Shown here: one piece after another, positions 42,752 to 51,583 of the stretch
Position numbering within the stretch: position 1 is the first letter of the stretch
Layout: each line of letters opens with the position of its first letter
Assembly: GCF_024171735.1 (NCBI RefSeq)
Contig: NZ_JAMTCH010000004.1
Coordinates: forward strand, 434,001-498,000
DNA from: Prauserella alba
GTDB lineage: Bacteria; Actinomycetota; Actinomycetes; Mycobacteriales; Pseudonocardiaceae
DNA length: 64,000 bases
Direction of reading: 5' to 3'
Program-made: the position numbers and the translations under genes
Notes under the pieces: model-generated
Told to the model about the DNA's origin: nothing
Database searches by the model: none
The model's input: the letters and a program-made list of their open reading frames with translations, nothing else

Positions 42752-43656
42752 CAGATCGCCTCCTTGAAGATCTCGTTGAGTGACGGCACGACGGGCGTGA
42801 ACGCACGCACTTCGCCGCGGCGCATCGCCTCCTGCAGGATCCGCTGGTCCAGCGCCTCCCCACCGTTGCGGAAACCGTCCGTTGACGCGGGTTCGAACAC
42901 CGCCCGCGGACCGTCCACACTGGTCACCTTGATGCCGGGAACATCGCGCAGCCACCCGGCGTCCGAGCCGACGACCAGCTCGTACCGCGGCGTGCCGTAG
43001 CGCTGCTTGAGCTCGTCCCGCTCGCCACTGGCCTTGATCTCACCCGTGGAGATGATCACCAGGTCGTCGCACAGCTGCTCGACCACGCTGAGCTGGTGAC
43101 TCGAGAACAGCACCGGCGCCCCGTCGGCGGCGCGCTGTCGCAGCACCCGCAGCACCGTGTCGACGGCGATCGGGTCCAGGCCCGAGAACGGCTCGTCGAG
43201 GATCAGCAGTTCCGGATCGTGCACCAGCGACGCCGCGATCTGCGCGCGCTGCTGGTTGCCGAGCGAGAGTGCCTCGAGCTTGTCGTTCGCACGCGTGCTC
43301 AGGTCGAGTTCCTCGAGCAGCCGCTCGGTGCTCGACGCCGCCGCTGCCGCCGACATGCCGTGCAGCCTGCCGAACCACTGGATCTGATCCGCGACCTTCA
43401 TCTTCGGGTACAGGCCGCGTTCCTCCGGCATGTACCCGAACCGCTGGCGCACCCCCTGGGTGACCGGCTGCCCGTTCCACGTCACCGAGCCCGCGTCCGC
43501 CTTCAGGACCCCCAGAATGATCCGCATCGTGGTGGTCTTGCCGGCGCCGTTGGCCCCCAGAAACCCCGTCATCCGGCCGGGCTTCACGTCGAACGACACC
43601 GAGTCGAGTACCCGGTGGTCGCCGAAGCTCCGGCTGACGCCATTCACCTTCAACAT
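42751..43656 (-). CDS. ABC transporter ATP-binding protein (NatA-like)
   Basis: 301 residues. Walker A LGANGAGKTTTMRIILG, the YMPEERGLYPKMKV Q-loop region typical of NatA-type ATPases, signature LSLGNQQRAQIAASL, Walker B LLILDEPFSGLDP and switch histidine SSHQ are all intact. A DUF4162-like C-terminal part follows. Its target is the permease it is coupled to. It is 108 nt downstream of the response regulator gene on the same strand, so the transporter may be controlled by that two-component system. Confidence 0.9.
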   Translation of the reverse strand: MLKVNGVSRSFGDHRVLDSVSFDVKPGRMTGFLGANGAGKTTTMRIILGVLKADAGSVTWNGQPVTQGVRQRFGYMPEERGLYPKMKVADQIQWFGRLHGMSAAAAASSTERLLEELDLSTRANDKLEALSLGNQQRAQIAASLVHDPELLILDEPFSGLDPIAVDTVLRVLRQRAADGAPVLFSSHQLSVVEQLCDDLVIISTGEIKASGERDELKQRYGTPRYELVVGSDAGWLRDVPGIKVTSVDGPRAVFEPASTDGFRNGGEALDQRILQEAMRRGEVRAFTPVVPSLNEIFKEAI

Positions 43657-43764
43657 ACGAGCAGCCTAGGAGCCGGCGCCGGCGCGCGCGTCAGGCCGGC
43701 GATGTATCCCGGCCGTCACCCTCGGGGATGATCCCGCCGGACCGCTCGGCGGCGGGCCGGTCGG

Positions 43765-44442
43765 TCATGCCGTGCCGGGGGCCACGATCCCGTTCTCGTA
43801 GGCGAACACCACGGCGTGCGTCCGGTCGCGCAGCTCGAGCTTCGTCAGCACGCGCGACACGTGCGTCTTCACCGTCGCCTCGCTGACGACGAACCGCTCG
43901 GCGATCTCCCCGTTGGAGGCGCCCCGCGCCAACATGACCAGCACCTCGTACTCGCGTTCGGTCAGCACGTCCGGCCTGGTCGCCGGCAACGGTGCGGCGG
44001 GCGGGGCACTGAACCGCGCGATGACGCGGCGCGTGACCTCCGGCGACAGCAGCGCGTCCCCGCGGGCGACGATGCGCACCGACTCGACGAGATCCTCCGG
44101 CGAGGCGTTCTTCAACAGGAACCCGCTCGCGCCCGCCTGCAGTGCCTCGAACAGGTAGTCCTCCCGATCGAACGTCGTGAGGATGACGACCTTGGTCGGG
44201 GCTGCCGAGCCCGCCTGCTCGCCGAGGATGCGGCGCGTCGCCTCGAGGCCGTCCACCTCGGGCATCTGCACGTCCATCAGGACGACGTCCGGGCGCAGCT
44301 CGCCGGCCAGCCGGACCGCCTCCCGTCCGTCGCCCGCCTCGCCGACGACCGTCACGTCGGGCTCGGCTCCCAGGATGACCCGGAACCCCGCCCGTACCAG
44401 GTCCTGGTCGTCCACCAGCACGACCCGCAACGACTCGGTCAT
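43765..44442 (-). CDS. NarL/LuxR family response regulator
   Basis: 225 residues. Receiver domain with acidic pair D11-D12, phosphoacceptor D57 (VVLMDVQMPEVDG), T in ILTTFD and K in FLLKN; LuxR-type HTH at about 155-215 (LTEREYEVLVMLARGASNGE, ATVKTHVSRVL). It receives phosphate from the adjacent histidine kinase, which it overlaps by ATGA. Confidence 0.9.
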   Translation of the reverse strand: MTESLRVVLVDDQDLVRAGFRVILGAEPDVTVVGEAGDGREAVRLAGELRPDVVLMDVQMPEVDGLEATRRILGEQAGSAAPTKVVILTTFDREDYLFEALQAGASGFLLKNASPEDLVESVRIVARGDALLSPEVTRRVIARFSAPPAAPLPATRPDVLTEREYEVLVMLARGASNGEIAERFVVSEATVKTHVSRVLTKLELRDRTHAVVFAYENGIVAPGTA

Positions 44443-45887
44443 CCGGTCCCCTCCTGCGTCCGACGCGGCACCGGACGCGGGCCGAGCGGCACGCTCACCC
44501 ACACCCGGTAGCCCCGTCCGCTACCCCGCGGACCCACCTCGACCCGGCCGCCGTGCACCGCGGCACGTTCCCGCATTCCCGCCTGGCCGAGACCGCTGCC
44601 GCCCTCCGACGGCCGGCCGTAGCCGTCGTCGACGATCTCGACCTCGAGGGAACTCGCCAGGTACCGCAGCCGCACCTCGACCTCGGCGGCCCCGGAATGC
44701 TTGGCGACGTTGGTCAGCGCCTCCTGCGCGATGCGGTAGGCCGACAACGCCACCGCATCCGGCACCGGCCGCTCCTCGCCGTAGACGCCGTACCGCGCCT
44801 CGATACCCGTCGCGTCCATTCTGGACACCAACTCCGGAATGTCGCCCAGGCCGGGCGACGCCGCGCGCCTGCCGAGCTCGCCCTCGTCGCCGTCCGTCAC
44901 GTCACGGCCCGCCGTCCCGTGACCCGCCGTCCCGTCATCTGCAGCGCCGTGGTCGGCACCTTCACCGGCGCCCACCGCCGGGCCGCCGTCGAGCTCGGCA
45001 GGATCGGGTTCCGACCGCAGCACGCCCAGCAGTCCGCGCAGTTCGCCGATCGCCGACCGGGCCGTCTCCTCCACCGTCTGCAACGCCTCGCCTGCCAGCA
45101 CGGGATCGCGGTCGAGCATGCGGCGCGCGGCGCCCGCCTGGACCCCCATCACCGCCACACTGTGCGCTACGACGTCGTGGAGGTCCCGGGCGATCCGTAC
45201 CCGCTCCGCGACGAGCGCCCCGCGGAGGTTCTCCTCCTGCGACCGGCGCAACTGGTCGTTGCGCTGTTCCAGCTCGGCTCGGCGGCGCGCCGTCTCCCAG
45301 GCCATGTTCCCGAAGAAGTACGCGGCTGCGAAGAACACGCCGTTGAACAGGAGTGCGTACACGACCGACGCGAGGACCGGCTCGAACGGCCCCTGTGACC
45401 CGGGGAATTCGGGCAGGTCCTCGGCCATCGCCCAGATGAACGAGGCGGCGAGCCACAGGAACATCGCGATGATCACCGCGACCCGCGACCAGCGCGCCAG
45501 GCTGCGGTTCCGCTCCCACGCGCCCACGCTGTAGCTCGCGAGGAACACGCACACCGACGGCACGGTGTTGTCTCCGATCTGGCGCGCCTGCGCTGCGATG
45601 AACACCGCCCCGACGAACAGCAGCACCGCGACGGGGAATCGCCGCCTCGCCACGAGCGGCAGCGACAGCCCGGTGCCCCAGACCAGCTGTTCCGCCAGCG
45701 ACGGAGCGGTCCCGAAGGTCTGGGCCCCCATGCCGTTGACCGCCAGCATCGCGATGATCATGCCGGCGAACACCCCGGCCGTGATCGCCACGTCCGAGCG
45801 CTGGATCGGCGGATCCGGGCGAGGCCTGCGCCATTCGCTCCACGCCGCTGCCCGGCGCACCACGCCGGGATCGGTACGGGACATCAT
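44439..45887 (-). CDS. Sensor histidine kinase (NarL/DesK class)
   Basis: 482 residues. Four to five membrane segments in the first 180 residues with almost no extracellular domain, so it probably senses a membrane or envelope state. HisKA_3 box ERVRIARDLHDVVAHSVAVM (phosphorylated H near 230), ATPase parts EALTNVAKHSG, VDDGYGRP and GSGLGQAGMRER. A flexible 60-residue Gly/Asp-rich insert, with HGTAG-like repeats, separates the dimer domain from the ATPase domain. With the regulator and the NatAB-like exporter it resembles envelope-stress or antibiotic-response modules. Confidence 0.9.
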   Translation of the reverse strand: MMSRTDPGVVRRAAAWSEWRRPRPDPPIQRSDVAITAGVFAGMIIAMLAVNGMGAQTFGTAPSLAEQLVWGTGLSLPLVARRRFPVAVLLFVGAVFIAAQARQIGDNTVPSVCVFLASYSVGAWERNRSLARWSRVAVIIAMFLWLAASFIWAMAEDLPEFPGSQGPFEPVLASVVYALLFNGVFFAAAYFFGNMAWETARRRAELEQRNDQLRRSQEENLRGALVAERVRIARDLHDVVAHSVAVMGVQAGAARRMLDRDPVLAGEALQTVEETARSAIGELRGLLGVLRSEPDPAELDGGPAVGAGEGADHGAADDGTAGHGTAGRDVTDGDEGELGRRAASPGLGDIPELVSRMDATGIEARYGVYGEERPVPDAVALSAYRIAQEALTNVAKHSGAAEVEVRLRYLASSLEVEIVDDGYGRPSEGGSGLGQAGMRERAAVHGGRVEVGPRGSGRGYRVWVSVPLGPRPVPRRTQEGTG

Positions 45888-45933
45888 GCCCGGTACCGTA
45901 TCCCGCCGCCCGCCGACCCGGAGGCGTTACGCG

Positions 45934-47640
45934 TCATCGGCTCCGTCGGGACAGCAGGGCGCGGCCGACCGACCACACGGTGTCGAGCACGAAGATGAAC
46001 GTCCAGATCCGGCCGGCGTTGAGCAACCAGTGTCCCGAGGAGTTCCAGAAGTACTCCGCCTCGTGCGGCCAGCCGAGCACGGTTTCGACCGGCCAGCTGT
46101 AGCCCGCGATACCCAGTGCGATCTGCGCGACGACATACACCGCCGCGTGCACGCCCCACGCCTGCAGCGGCGAGGCCTTCTCCCGATTCCGTGTGGTTTC
46201 CGCGTCGGTCATCACCGTCTCCGTTTCACTGTGCGGCACCGTGCCGGATTCCGCCCCGGATTCCGTGCCTTCATCGGGATCCCGGGGCTGCTGGGGCAGG
46301 ACTGCGGATGTGGATGCGGCCGCCGCGGCGGTGGTCGATCCGGCCGGCGTGCTCGCCGCGGTATCGGCCCCCGCAGCCGACTGCGAGTCCTCGGTGGCCC
46401 CCTGTTCAGGGGTGGTCGCCGGGTCCGCGGTTCCCGGCGTCGGTGCGGGCCGGTCGGTCACGCCGACCTTCCGCAGTGCGATGCGCATCAGCACCGCGGC
46501 CACGGCGAGCACGCCCGCGGCGAAACCGCACGCGAGCTGCCAGCCGCCGTCGATCTCGTAGAGGGCCCCTGCGCTCGCGGCACCGGCCGTCGCGCCGAGT
46601 AGCACCGCGCTCTCGTACACCGCCATTCCGCGGCCCAGGCTGACGCCCGCCGCCTCGGCGACGGCGGCCTGCTCGACGGGGATCGCCGCCGCGAACGCCG
46701 CAGCCGCGAGGATCCAGGCGCCCGCGATCACCCATGGATTGGGCGCGAACGCGAGTGTGCCCGCGAACACCGCGCTGCACCCCAGCGCCACCGACACGAC
46801 GGTCGTCCTGCCCAGCCGGGTCACCACGCCGTGCAGGTACTCCGGGATCGTGCTGTAGACGATGAATCCGGGCAGGAAGACGGCCGCGATAGCGCCGATG
46901 TCGAGGTCGTGCCCTCGCTGCAGGTGCAGCATCAGCAACAGCGCCACGCCCGTCTCGGCGAGCGCGGTGAGCGCGACCACGCCGAGCAGCGGCCACAGCC
47001 GCCTGCCGAGGGCGCGGAACGCGGGCACCGGTTCCCTCGCCGAGCCGCGCGAAGGTCCACCGCCGGCGAGCACCACCGCGGCGCCCGCCGAGGCCGCGGC
47101 GCCGAGCCAGAACACGCCCGCGTAGTCGATCTGCGACACCGCGGTGAGCGCCACGACGAAGGCGATCCACGTGCCGGTTCCCTCCGCGGCGAACAGCTTG
47201 GCGAACGCGCCCGAATCATCGGTGAGGCCCTCGGCGACCCTGGCCCGGAGCGCCACCCAGAACAACGCACCGCCGATACCGCCCACGACCGCCGCCGCCA
47301 TCGCCATGGTCTGCCCGCCCGCCACCGCGTAGCCGGCGAACGACAGCGCGTACAGCAGCGCACCCGCGGCGGCGACCCGTCCGCGATCCGCCCGGTCGGC
47401 CAGCGCGCCGGCCACCGGGCGTGCCAGCAGCGACACGAGCGTTTCGGTGGCCGTCAGCACGCCGATGGCCGACGGGGACAGCCCGAGCACACTCCCCGCC
47501 CACAGCGGGAGGACGAAGTCCAGGACCTCGACCGGTCCGCGTGCCAGCCCCGCGGCGAGTTCGTTGCCGCGGGCGCTGCGCCTGTCCCTCGTGGGCTGAC
47601 GGCGCCCTTCGTCGCGCTGCGATGCGGCCCGTTGCGTCAT
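45934..47640 (-). CDS. MFS transporter fused to a C-terminal 2TM-like domain
   Basis: 568 residues. Residues about 20-405 are a 12-helix major facilitator protein (LLARPVAGALADRADRGRVAA is the motif A loop). An Ala/Thr/Ser-rich linker (about 410-490) then leads to a hydrophobic C-terminal domain with LQAWGVHAAVYVVAQIALGI and GHWLLNAGRIWTFIFVLDTV, similar to the small 2TM domain proteins. The extra domain is unusual for this family. ATG with GGGGGAGA 3 nt upstream. Divergent from a TetR gene with a 30-bp palindrome between them. Confidence 0.85.
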   Translation of the reverse strand: MTQRAASQRDEGRRQPTRDRRSARGNELAAGLARGPVEVLDFVLPLWAGSVLGLSPSAIGVLTATETLVSLLARPVAGALADRADRGRVAAAGALLYALSFAGYAVAGGQTMAMAAAVVGGIGGALFWVALRARVAEGLTDDSGAFAKLFAAEGTGTWIAFVVALTAVSQIDYAGVFWLGAAASAGAAVVLAGGGPSRGSAREPVPAFRALGRRLWPLLGVVALTALAETGVALLLMLHLQRGHDLDIGAIAAVFLPGFIVYSTIPEYLHGVVTRLGRTTVVSVALGCSAVFAGTLAFAPNPWVIAGAWILAAAAFAAAIPVEQAAVAEAAGVSLGRGMAVYESAVLLGATAGAASAGALYEIDGGWQLACGFAAGVLAVAAVLMRIALRKVGVTDRPAPTPGTADPATTPEQGATEDSQSAAGADTAASTPAGSTTAAAAASTSAVLPQQPRDPDEGTESGAESGTVPHSETETVMTDAETTRNREKASPLQAWGVHAAVYVVAQIALGIAGYSWPVETVLGWPHEAEYFWNSSGHWLLNAGRIWTFIFVLDTVWSVGRALLSRRSR

Positions 47641-47656
47641 GGTCTCCCCCACATCA

Positions 47657-47686
47657 CGGTTTCGGATACGATCGTATCCGAAACCG
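47657..47686. promoter_or_regulatory. 30-bp perfect palindrome (TetR operator)
   Basis: The half-site CGGTTTCGGATACGA is followed directly by its exact reverse complement, so all 30 bases are palindromic with no spacer. It lies in the 104-bp gap between the MFS and TetR starts and is much longer than needed for one dimer, which suggests a high-affinity site or two overlapping dimers. Confidence 0.85.
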
Positions 47687-47744
47687 GGGCGACGTGAGAG
47701 GCTCACCCGCCGCCACTGTCGTGGGATCGACGGGGAGAGGACCG

Positions 47745-48395
47745 ATGCCGAAAGTCGTCGACCGGGAGGCCCGCAGGCTCACCATCGCCGACGCGACGCT
47801 GCGCCTGGCCGCAACGGAGGGGCTCGAATCGGTGAGCATCCGCGCCGTCGCGACCGAGGCCGGAATGTCGGCGGGCGCGGTACAGAAGTACTTCACCACC
47901 AAGGACGAGCTGCTGCTGTGCGCACTCGACCTCTCCGACGAACGGCTCGTCGAACGCTGGAACGCGCTACCGGACGACGCTCCGCTGGCCGACTATCTGC
48001 GCCAGGTACTGCCCCTCGACGAGCACACCCGCGCGGAGAACGCCCTGTTGTGGGCGTTCACCGCCCGAGCGGCCTATCTCCCGCGCTGGGCCGAGCGCAT
48101 CGCCGCGAGCTACGCCCGGCTGCACGAGCGGCTCGTCGCCTCCCTCGACGCGACGTCCGCCGACACAGCCCCCGCCGACACAGCGTCCGCCGACACCGCC
48201 CCCGACGACACGACCCGCGGCGACCCGGCCCCCGGCATGGACACCGGGGAGCTGGCGCACGCGATCATCGCGCTGACCGACGGCTTCGCTCACCGGATGC
48301 TGCAGCACCCGCCCGGGGCTCCCGAGCTCGACACGCTGCGCCGCGCCCTCGAATCCTCGATCGTCGCGCTGGCCGGTGCGGGCCGGCGCGGCTGA
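47745..48395 (+). CDS. TetR/AcrR family regulator of the MFS-2TM transporter
   Basis: 216 residues. HTH at about 10-52: LTIADATLRLAATEGLESV then EAGMSAGAVQKYFTTKDEL. A 25-residue insert of ADTAPADTASADTAP type (encoded by 15-bp repeats at 48155-48214) interrupts the effector domain near residue 140. Divergent from the MFS-2TM gene; the 30-bp palindrome between them is its likely operator. Confidence 0.87.
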   Translation: MPKVVDREARRLTIADATLRLAATEGLESVSIRAVATEAGMSAGAVQKYFTTKDELLLCALDLSDERLVERWNALPDDAPLADYLRQVLPLDEHTRAENALLWAFTARAAYLPRWAERIAASYARLHERLVASLDATSADTAPADTASADTAPDDTTRGDPAPGMDTGELAHAIIALTDGFAHRMLQHPPGAPELDTLRRALESSIVALAGAGRRG

Positions 48396-48511
48396 GGCGC
48401 GATCACGGACGTCCCGCGCGACGCGCTCGAAGCGTCCCCCTTTTCCCGGCGGATGGTCGGGGGCAGACTGGACCCCGTACCTACTCGGCAGTAGACAACG
48501 GGAGGCCAACG

Positions 48512-49813
48512 GTGTCCGTCGCGAAGAAGGCCGTGCGCTGGAGCGTGACCCATGCGATTCCCCGCGTCGCACTCCGCCGTGCCGCGGGAGAAGGCGACCT
48601 GCAGGCGAGACTGTTCACCGAGTCCGCGGAGACCCCGACGAGGGGACTGACGGGCCTGTTCGACGAGGTCCACGGCCGCGGACCGGTCGTCCGCGGGAAG
48701 TACTCCTACCTGGTCTCACGGCATTCCGTCGTCCGCGACGTCCTGACCTCGCAGGACGTGCGCGCCGGGATCGACCGCGTGGACGGCGTACTCGGCAGGC
48801 TGAGCACCTGGTCGGCCTCGAACCACCTGCATCCGGTCGAGGCGCCGTCGATGCTGGCGACCGAGCCTCCCGAGCACACCCGCTACCGCAAGCTCGTGAC
48901 CCGCGTGTTCACCGCCCGCGCGGTGGAGAACCTGCGCAGGCGCACCGAGGAGATCGCAGCCGAGCTACTGGACGCCCTGGAAGCCCGAGCACAGGCGGAT
49001 GACGAGGTCGACCTCGTCGAGACCTACTGCAGCCTGTTGCCGGTGACCGTGATCGCCGAGATCCTCGGCGTCCCGGACCACGAACGGCACAAGGTCCTCA
49101 CCCTCGGCACCGCGGCCGCCCCGAGTCTCGACATGGGCATGTCGTGGCGGCAGTTCCGCGACACCGACCGCGCACTGGACGAGTTCGACGCGTGGCTGGG
49201 CGATCACCTCGCCGCGCTTAAGGCCGACCCGGGCGACAACCTGCTGAGCAAGCTCGTCGAGGCGCGTGAGGACGGCGTTGGCCTGGACGACAAGGAACTC
49301 CGCGCGACGGCGGGCCTGGTACTCGCGGCCGGGTTCGAGACGACCGTGAACCTGCTGGGTAATGGGATCGCACTACTGCGTGAGCACCCCGAACAGCTCG
49401 ACAAGGTGCGCCAGGATCCGTCGCTGTGGCCCGGCGCGGTCGACGAGATCCTGCGGTTCGACCCGCCCGTGCTGCTCACCGGCCGCACCACCGTGCGCGA
49501 CACCGAGATCGCGGGCACCAGGGTCCGCGCGGGTGCGCTCGTGACGACGCTGTTGGCGGGTGCCAACCGGGACCCCGAGGTGTTCGACGACCCGCACACG
49601 TTCGACGTGACACGGCCGAACGCCCGCGAGCACATCGCGTTCTCCTCGGGCCGGCACTACTGCCTGGGTGCCGCACTGGCCCGCATGGAGGGCGAGGTCG
49701 GGCTGCGCGCCCTGTTCGACCGCTTCCCCGGCCTGCGGCTGCTGCCGGGTGCCGAACACCGGCCGACACGCATCCTGCGGGGATACGAGACGCTCCCGGC
49801 CCGGTTGACCTGA
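48512..49813 (+). CDS. Cytochrome P450
   Basis: 433 residues. Heme motif FSSGRHYCLGAALARMEG (ligand C384), ExxR in DEILRFDPP, I-helix AAGFETTVNLLGNG. The length, the ATEPPEHTRYRKLVTRVF stretch and the motif set put it in the large class of soluble actinobacterial P450s like those of mycobacteria (CYP140-like is my impression only). GTG start with GGGAGG 6 nt upstream. No redox partner nearby. Confidence 0.88.
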   Translation: MSVAKKAVRWSVTHAIPRVALRRAAGEGDLQARLFTESAETPTRGLTGLFDEVHGRGPVVRGKYSYLVSRHSVVRDVLTSQDVRAGIDRVDGVLGRLSTWSASNHLHPVEAPSMLATEPPEHTRYRKLVTRVFTARAVENLRRRTEEIAAELLDALEARAQADDEVDLVETYCSLLPVTVIAEILGVPDHERHKVLTLGTAAAPSLDMGMSWRQFRDTDRALDEFDAWLGDHLAALKADPGDNLLSKLVEAREDGVGLDDKELRATAGLVLAAGFETTVNLLGNGIALLREHPEQLDKVRQDPSLWPGAVDEILRFDPPVLLTGRTTVRDTEIAGTRVRAGALVTTLLAGANRDPEVFDDPHTFDVTRPNAREHIAFSSGRHYCLGAALARMEGEVGLRALFDRFPGLRLLPGAEHRPTRILRGYETLPARLT

Positions 49814-50102
49814 GGTTCACCGTCCGCCACCCGTTCGGCCGATGTTGACATGCACGGTTGTCAGTTGGATGCTGGCGGTCGCCGGTCAAGATCAGGTCCC
49901 GGCATGTCCGCTCGACGCGAGGAGGCGCGGATGGAACGGGGCGGATGGAACGGGGAGGTGGGCGACTCCCGCCGTTCGGCCACCGGCAACGGGACGTCGC
50001 CGGCATCGTCATCACGACCATCGGCGGTACCGGTATCGATCGTCCACTGTAGACCCCAAGGGTAGCGAGTTCCGCGAATCCGTTTCTGCGACGGGAGTTC
50101 CC

Positions 50103-51560
50103 ATGGTTTCACTGGTGGAACGCACGAACCGGGCGGCGCGCGAGCGGCTGTCGTCCGTACTCGCGGCGCCCGCCCCGCGAGCCGTCGACGAGGCGTGGCT
50201 GCGCGCGACCCGCGGCCGGGTCGGCTCCCTGGCACCGCCTCCGGACGGCAGCGGCCTGAGACCGGTGCGCGGGGACCACGGCCCGCCTCTCGTGGGCCAC
50301 ACGCTCAGCTACATCCGGTTCGGCAACGAGTTCCTGCGGGACCGCTACGAACGGTTCGGCCCGGTGTCGTGGATGGGCTCGGTCGGCCCCGACGTGGTGA
50401 CCGTCGGCGGCCCCGACGCCACCCAGCAGGTCCTCGTCAACAAGGACAAGGCCTTCTCCCAGGAGGGCTGGACCCAGCTGATCGACGAGTTCTTCCACCG
50501 CGGCCTGATGCTCCTCGACTTCGACGAGCACCGCATGCACCGCCGGATCATGCAGTCCGCATTCACCCGCGACCGGTTGACCGGCTACGTCGATCAGCTG
50601 GGCCCTTCGGTGCGGGCGAGTGTTCCACAGTGGACCGCCGACCGGCCGGTGCGCATCTACTGGCTGCTCAAGCAACTCACGCTGGACGTGGCGACGCAGG
50701 TGTTCATGGGCGGCCGCGGCGGCGACGAGAACCTCGACGAGATCAACCGGGCGTTCGTCGCCGCCGTGCGCGCTGCGACGTCGATCGTGCGGTACCCGCT
50801 GCCCGGGACCCGGTTCCGCGCGGGCGTGCAGGGCCGCAGGACCCTGGAACGCTACTTCCGCAGGCACCTGCCCGCGGCGCGGGAATCCGCCGGCTCGGAC
50901 CTGTTCGCCGGACTCTGCCAGGCGGCCACCGACGACGGCGAGCGGTTCAGTGACGACGACGTCGTCAACCACATGATCTTCCTGATGATGGCCGCGCACG
51001 ACACCTCGACGATCACCACCAGCGCCGCGGCGCACTATCTCGGCAAGCACCCGGAGTGGCAGCAACGCGCCCGTGAGGAGTCGCTCGCCCTCGGCGACGA
51101 CGTCCCCGGCATCCACGCGCTGGAAAGCCTCACGACGCTCGACCTGATCATCAAGGAGTCGCTGCGGCTCGTGGCACCGGTGCCGACGCTGATGCGGATG
51201 ACCGTGAAACCCACCGAGATCGCCGGTCATCACGTCCCCGCCGGGACAGCCGTCGTCGCGGCGCCGGGCGTGAATCACTTCGACCCCGGCATCTGGACCG
51301 GCCCGGATCGGTTCGATCCGGACCGCTTCTCCGCGTCCCGCCGCGAGGACGGCGGGCATCGGTTCGCGTGGATCCCGTTCGGCGGCGGGGTGCACAAGTG
51401 CATCGGCATGCACTTCGGCACGCTCGAGGTGAAGGCGATCCTCCACGAGGTGCTGCGCACCTACACGTGGTCCGTGCCCGAAGGGGTGCACCCACGCTGG
51501 GACAACACCTCGCTGCCGGTGCCCGCCGACGGATTGCCGATACACCTGCACCGCCGTTGA
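50103..51560 (+). CDS. Cytochrome P450
   Basis: 485 residues. Heme motif FGGGVHKCIGMHFG (ligand C433), ExxR in IKESLRLVAP, I-helix MMAAHDTSTITT. The heme motif and the proline-rich N-terminus place it apart from the preceding P450, nearer to CYP51/CYP120-type enzymes acting on larger hydrophobic molecules; the substrate is unknown. It is 289 nt from the preceding P450 gene, so the two are not strictly an operon. The gap holds short inverted repeats but no clear promoter. Confidence 0.88.
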   Translation: MVSLVERTNRAARERLSSVLAAPAPRAVDEAWLRATRGRVGSLAPPPDGSGLRPVRGDHGPPLVGHTLSYIRFGNEFLRDRYERFGPVSWMGSVGPDVVTVGGPDATQQVLVNKDKAFSQEGWTQLIDEFFHRGLMLLDFDEHRMHRRIMQSAFTRDRLTGYVDQLGPSVRASVPQWTADRPVRIYWLLKQLTLDVATQVFMGGRGGDENLDEINRAFVAAVRAATSIVRYPLPGTRFRAGVQGRRTLERYFRRHLPAARESAGSDLFAGLCQAATDDGERFSDDDVVNHMIFLMMAAHDTSTITTSAAAHYLGKHPEWQQRAREESLALGDDVPGIHALESLTTLDLIIKESLRLVAPVPTLMRMTVKPTEIAGHHVPAGTAVVAAPGVNHFDPGIWTGPDRFDPDRFSASRREDGGHRFAWIPFGGGVHKCIGMHFGTLEVKAILHEVLRTYTWSVPEGVHPRWDNTSLPVPADGLPIHLHRR

Positions 51561-51583
51561 CGGGCCCGTCGCCGGAGCGGGTG

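Noticed and set aside
40153-51560. The three P450 genes and neighbours as one biosynthetic gene cluster
   Set aside because: They are separated by unrelated transporter and regulator genes, have separate terminators, and no core biosynthetic enzyme (PKS, NRPS, terpene synthase) is present.
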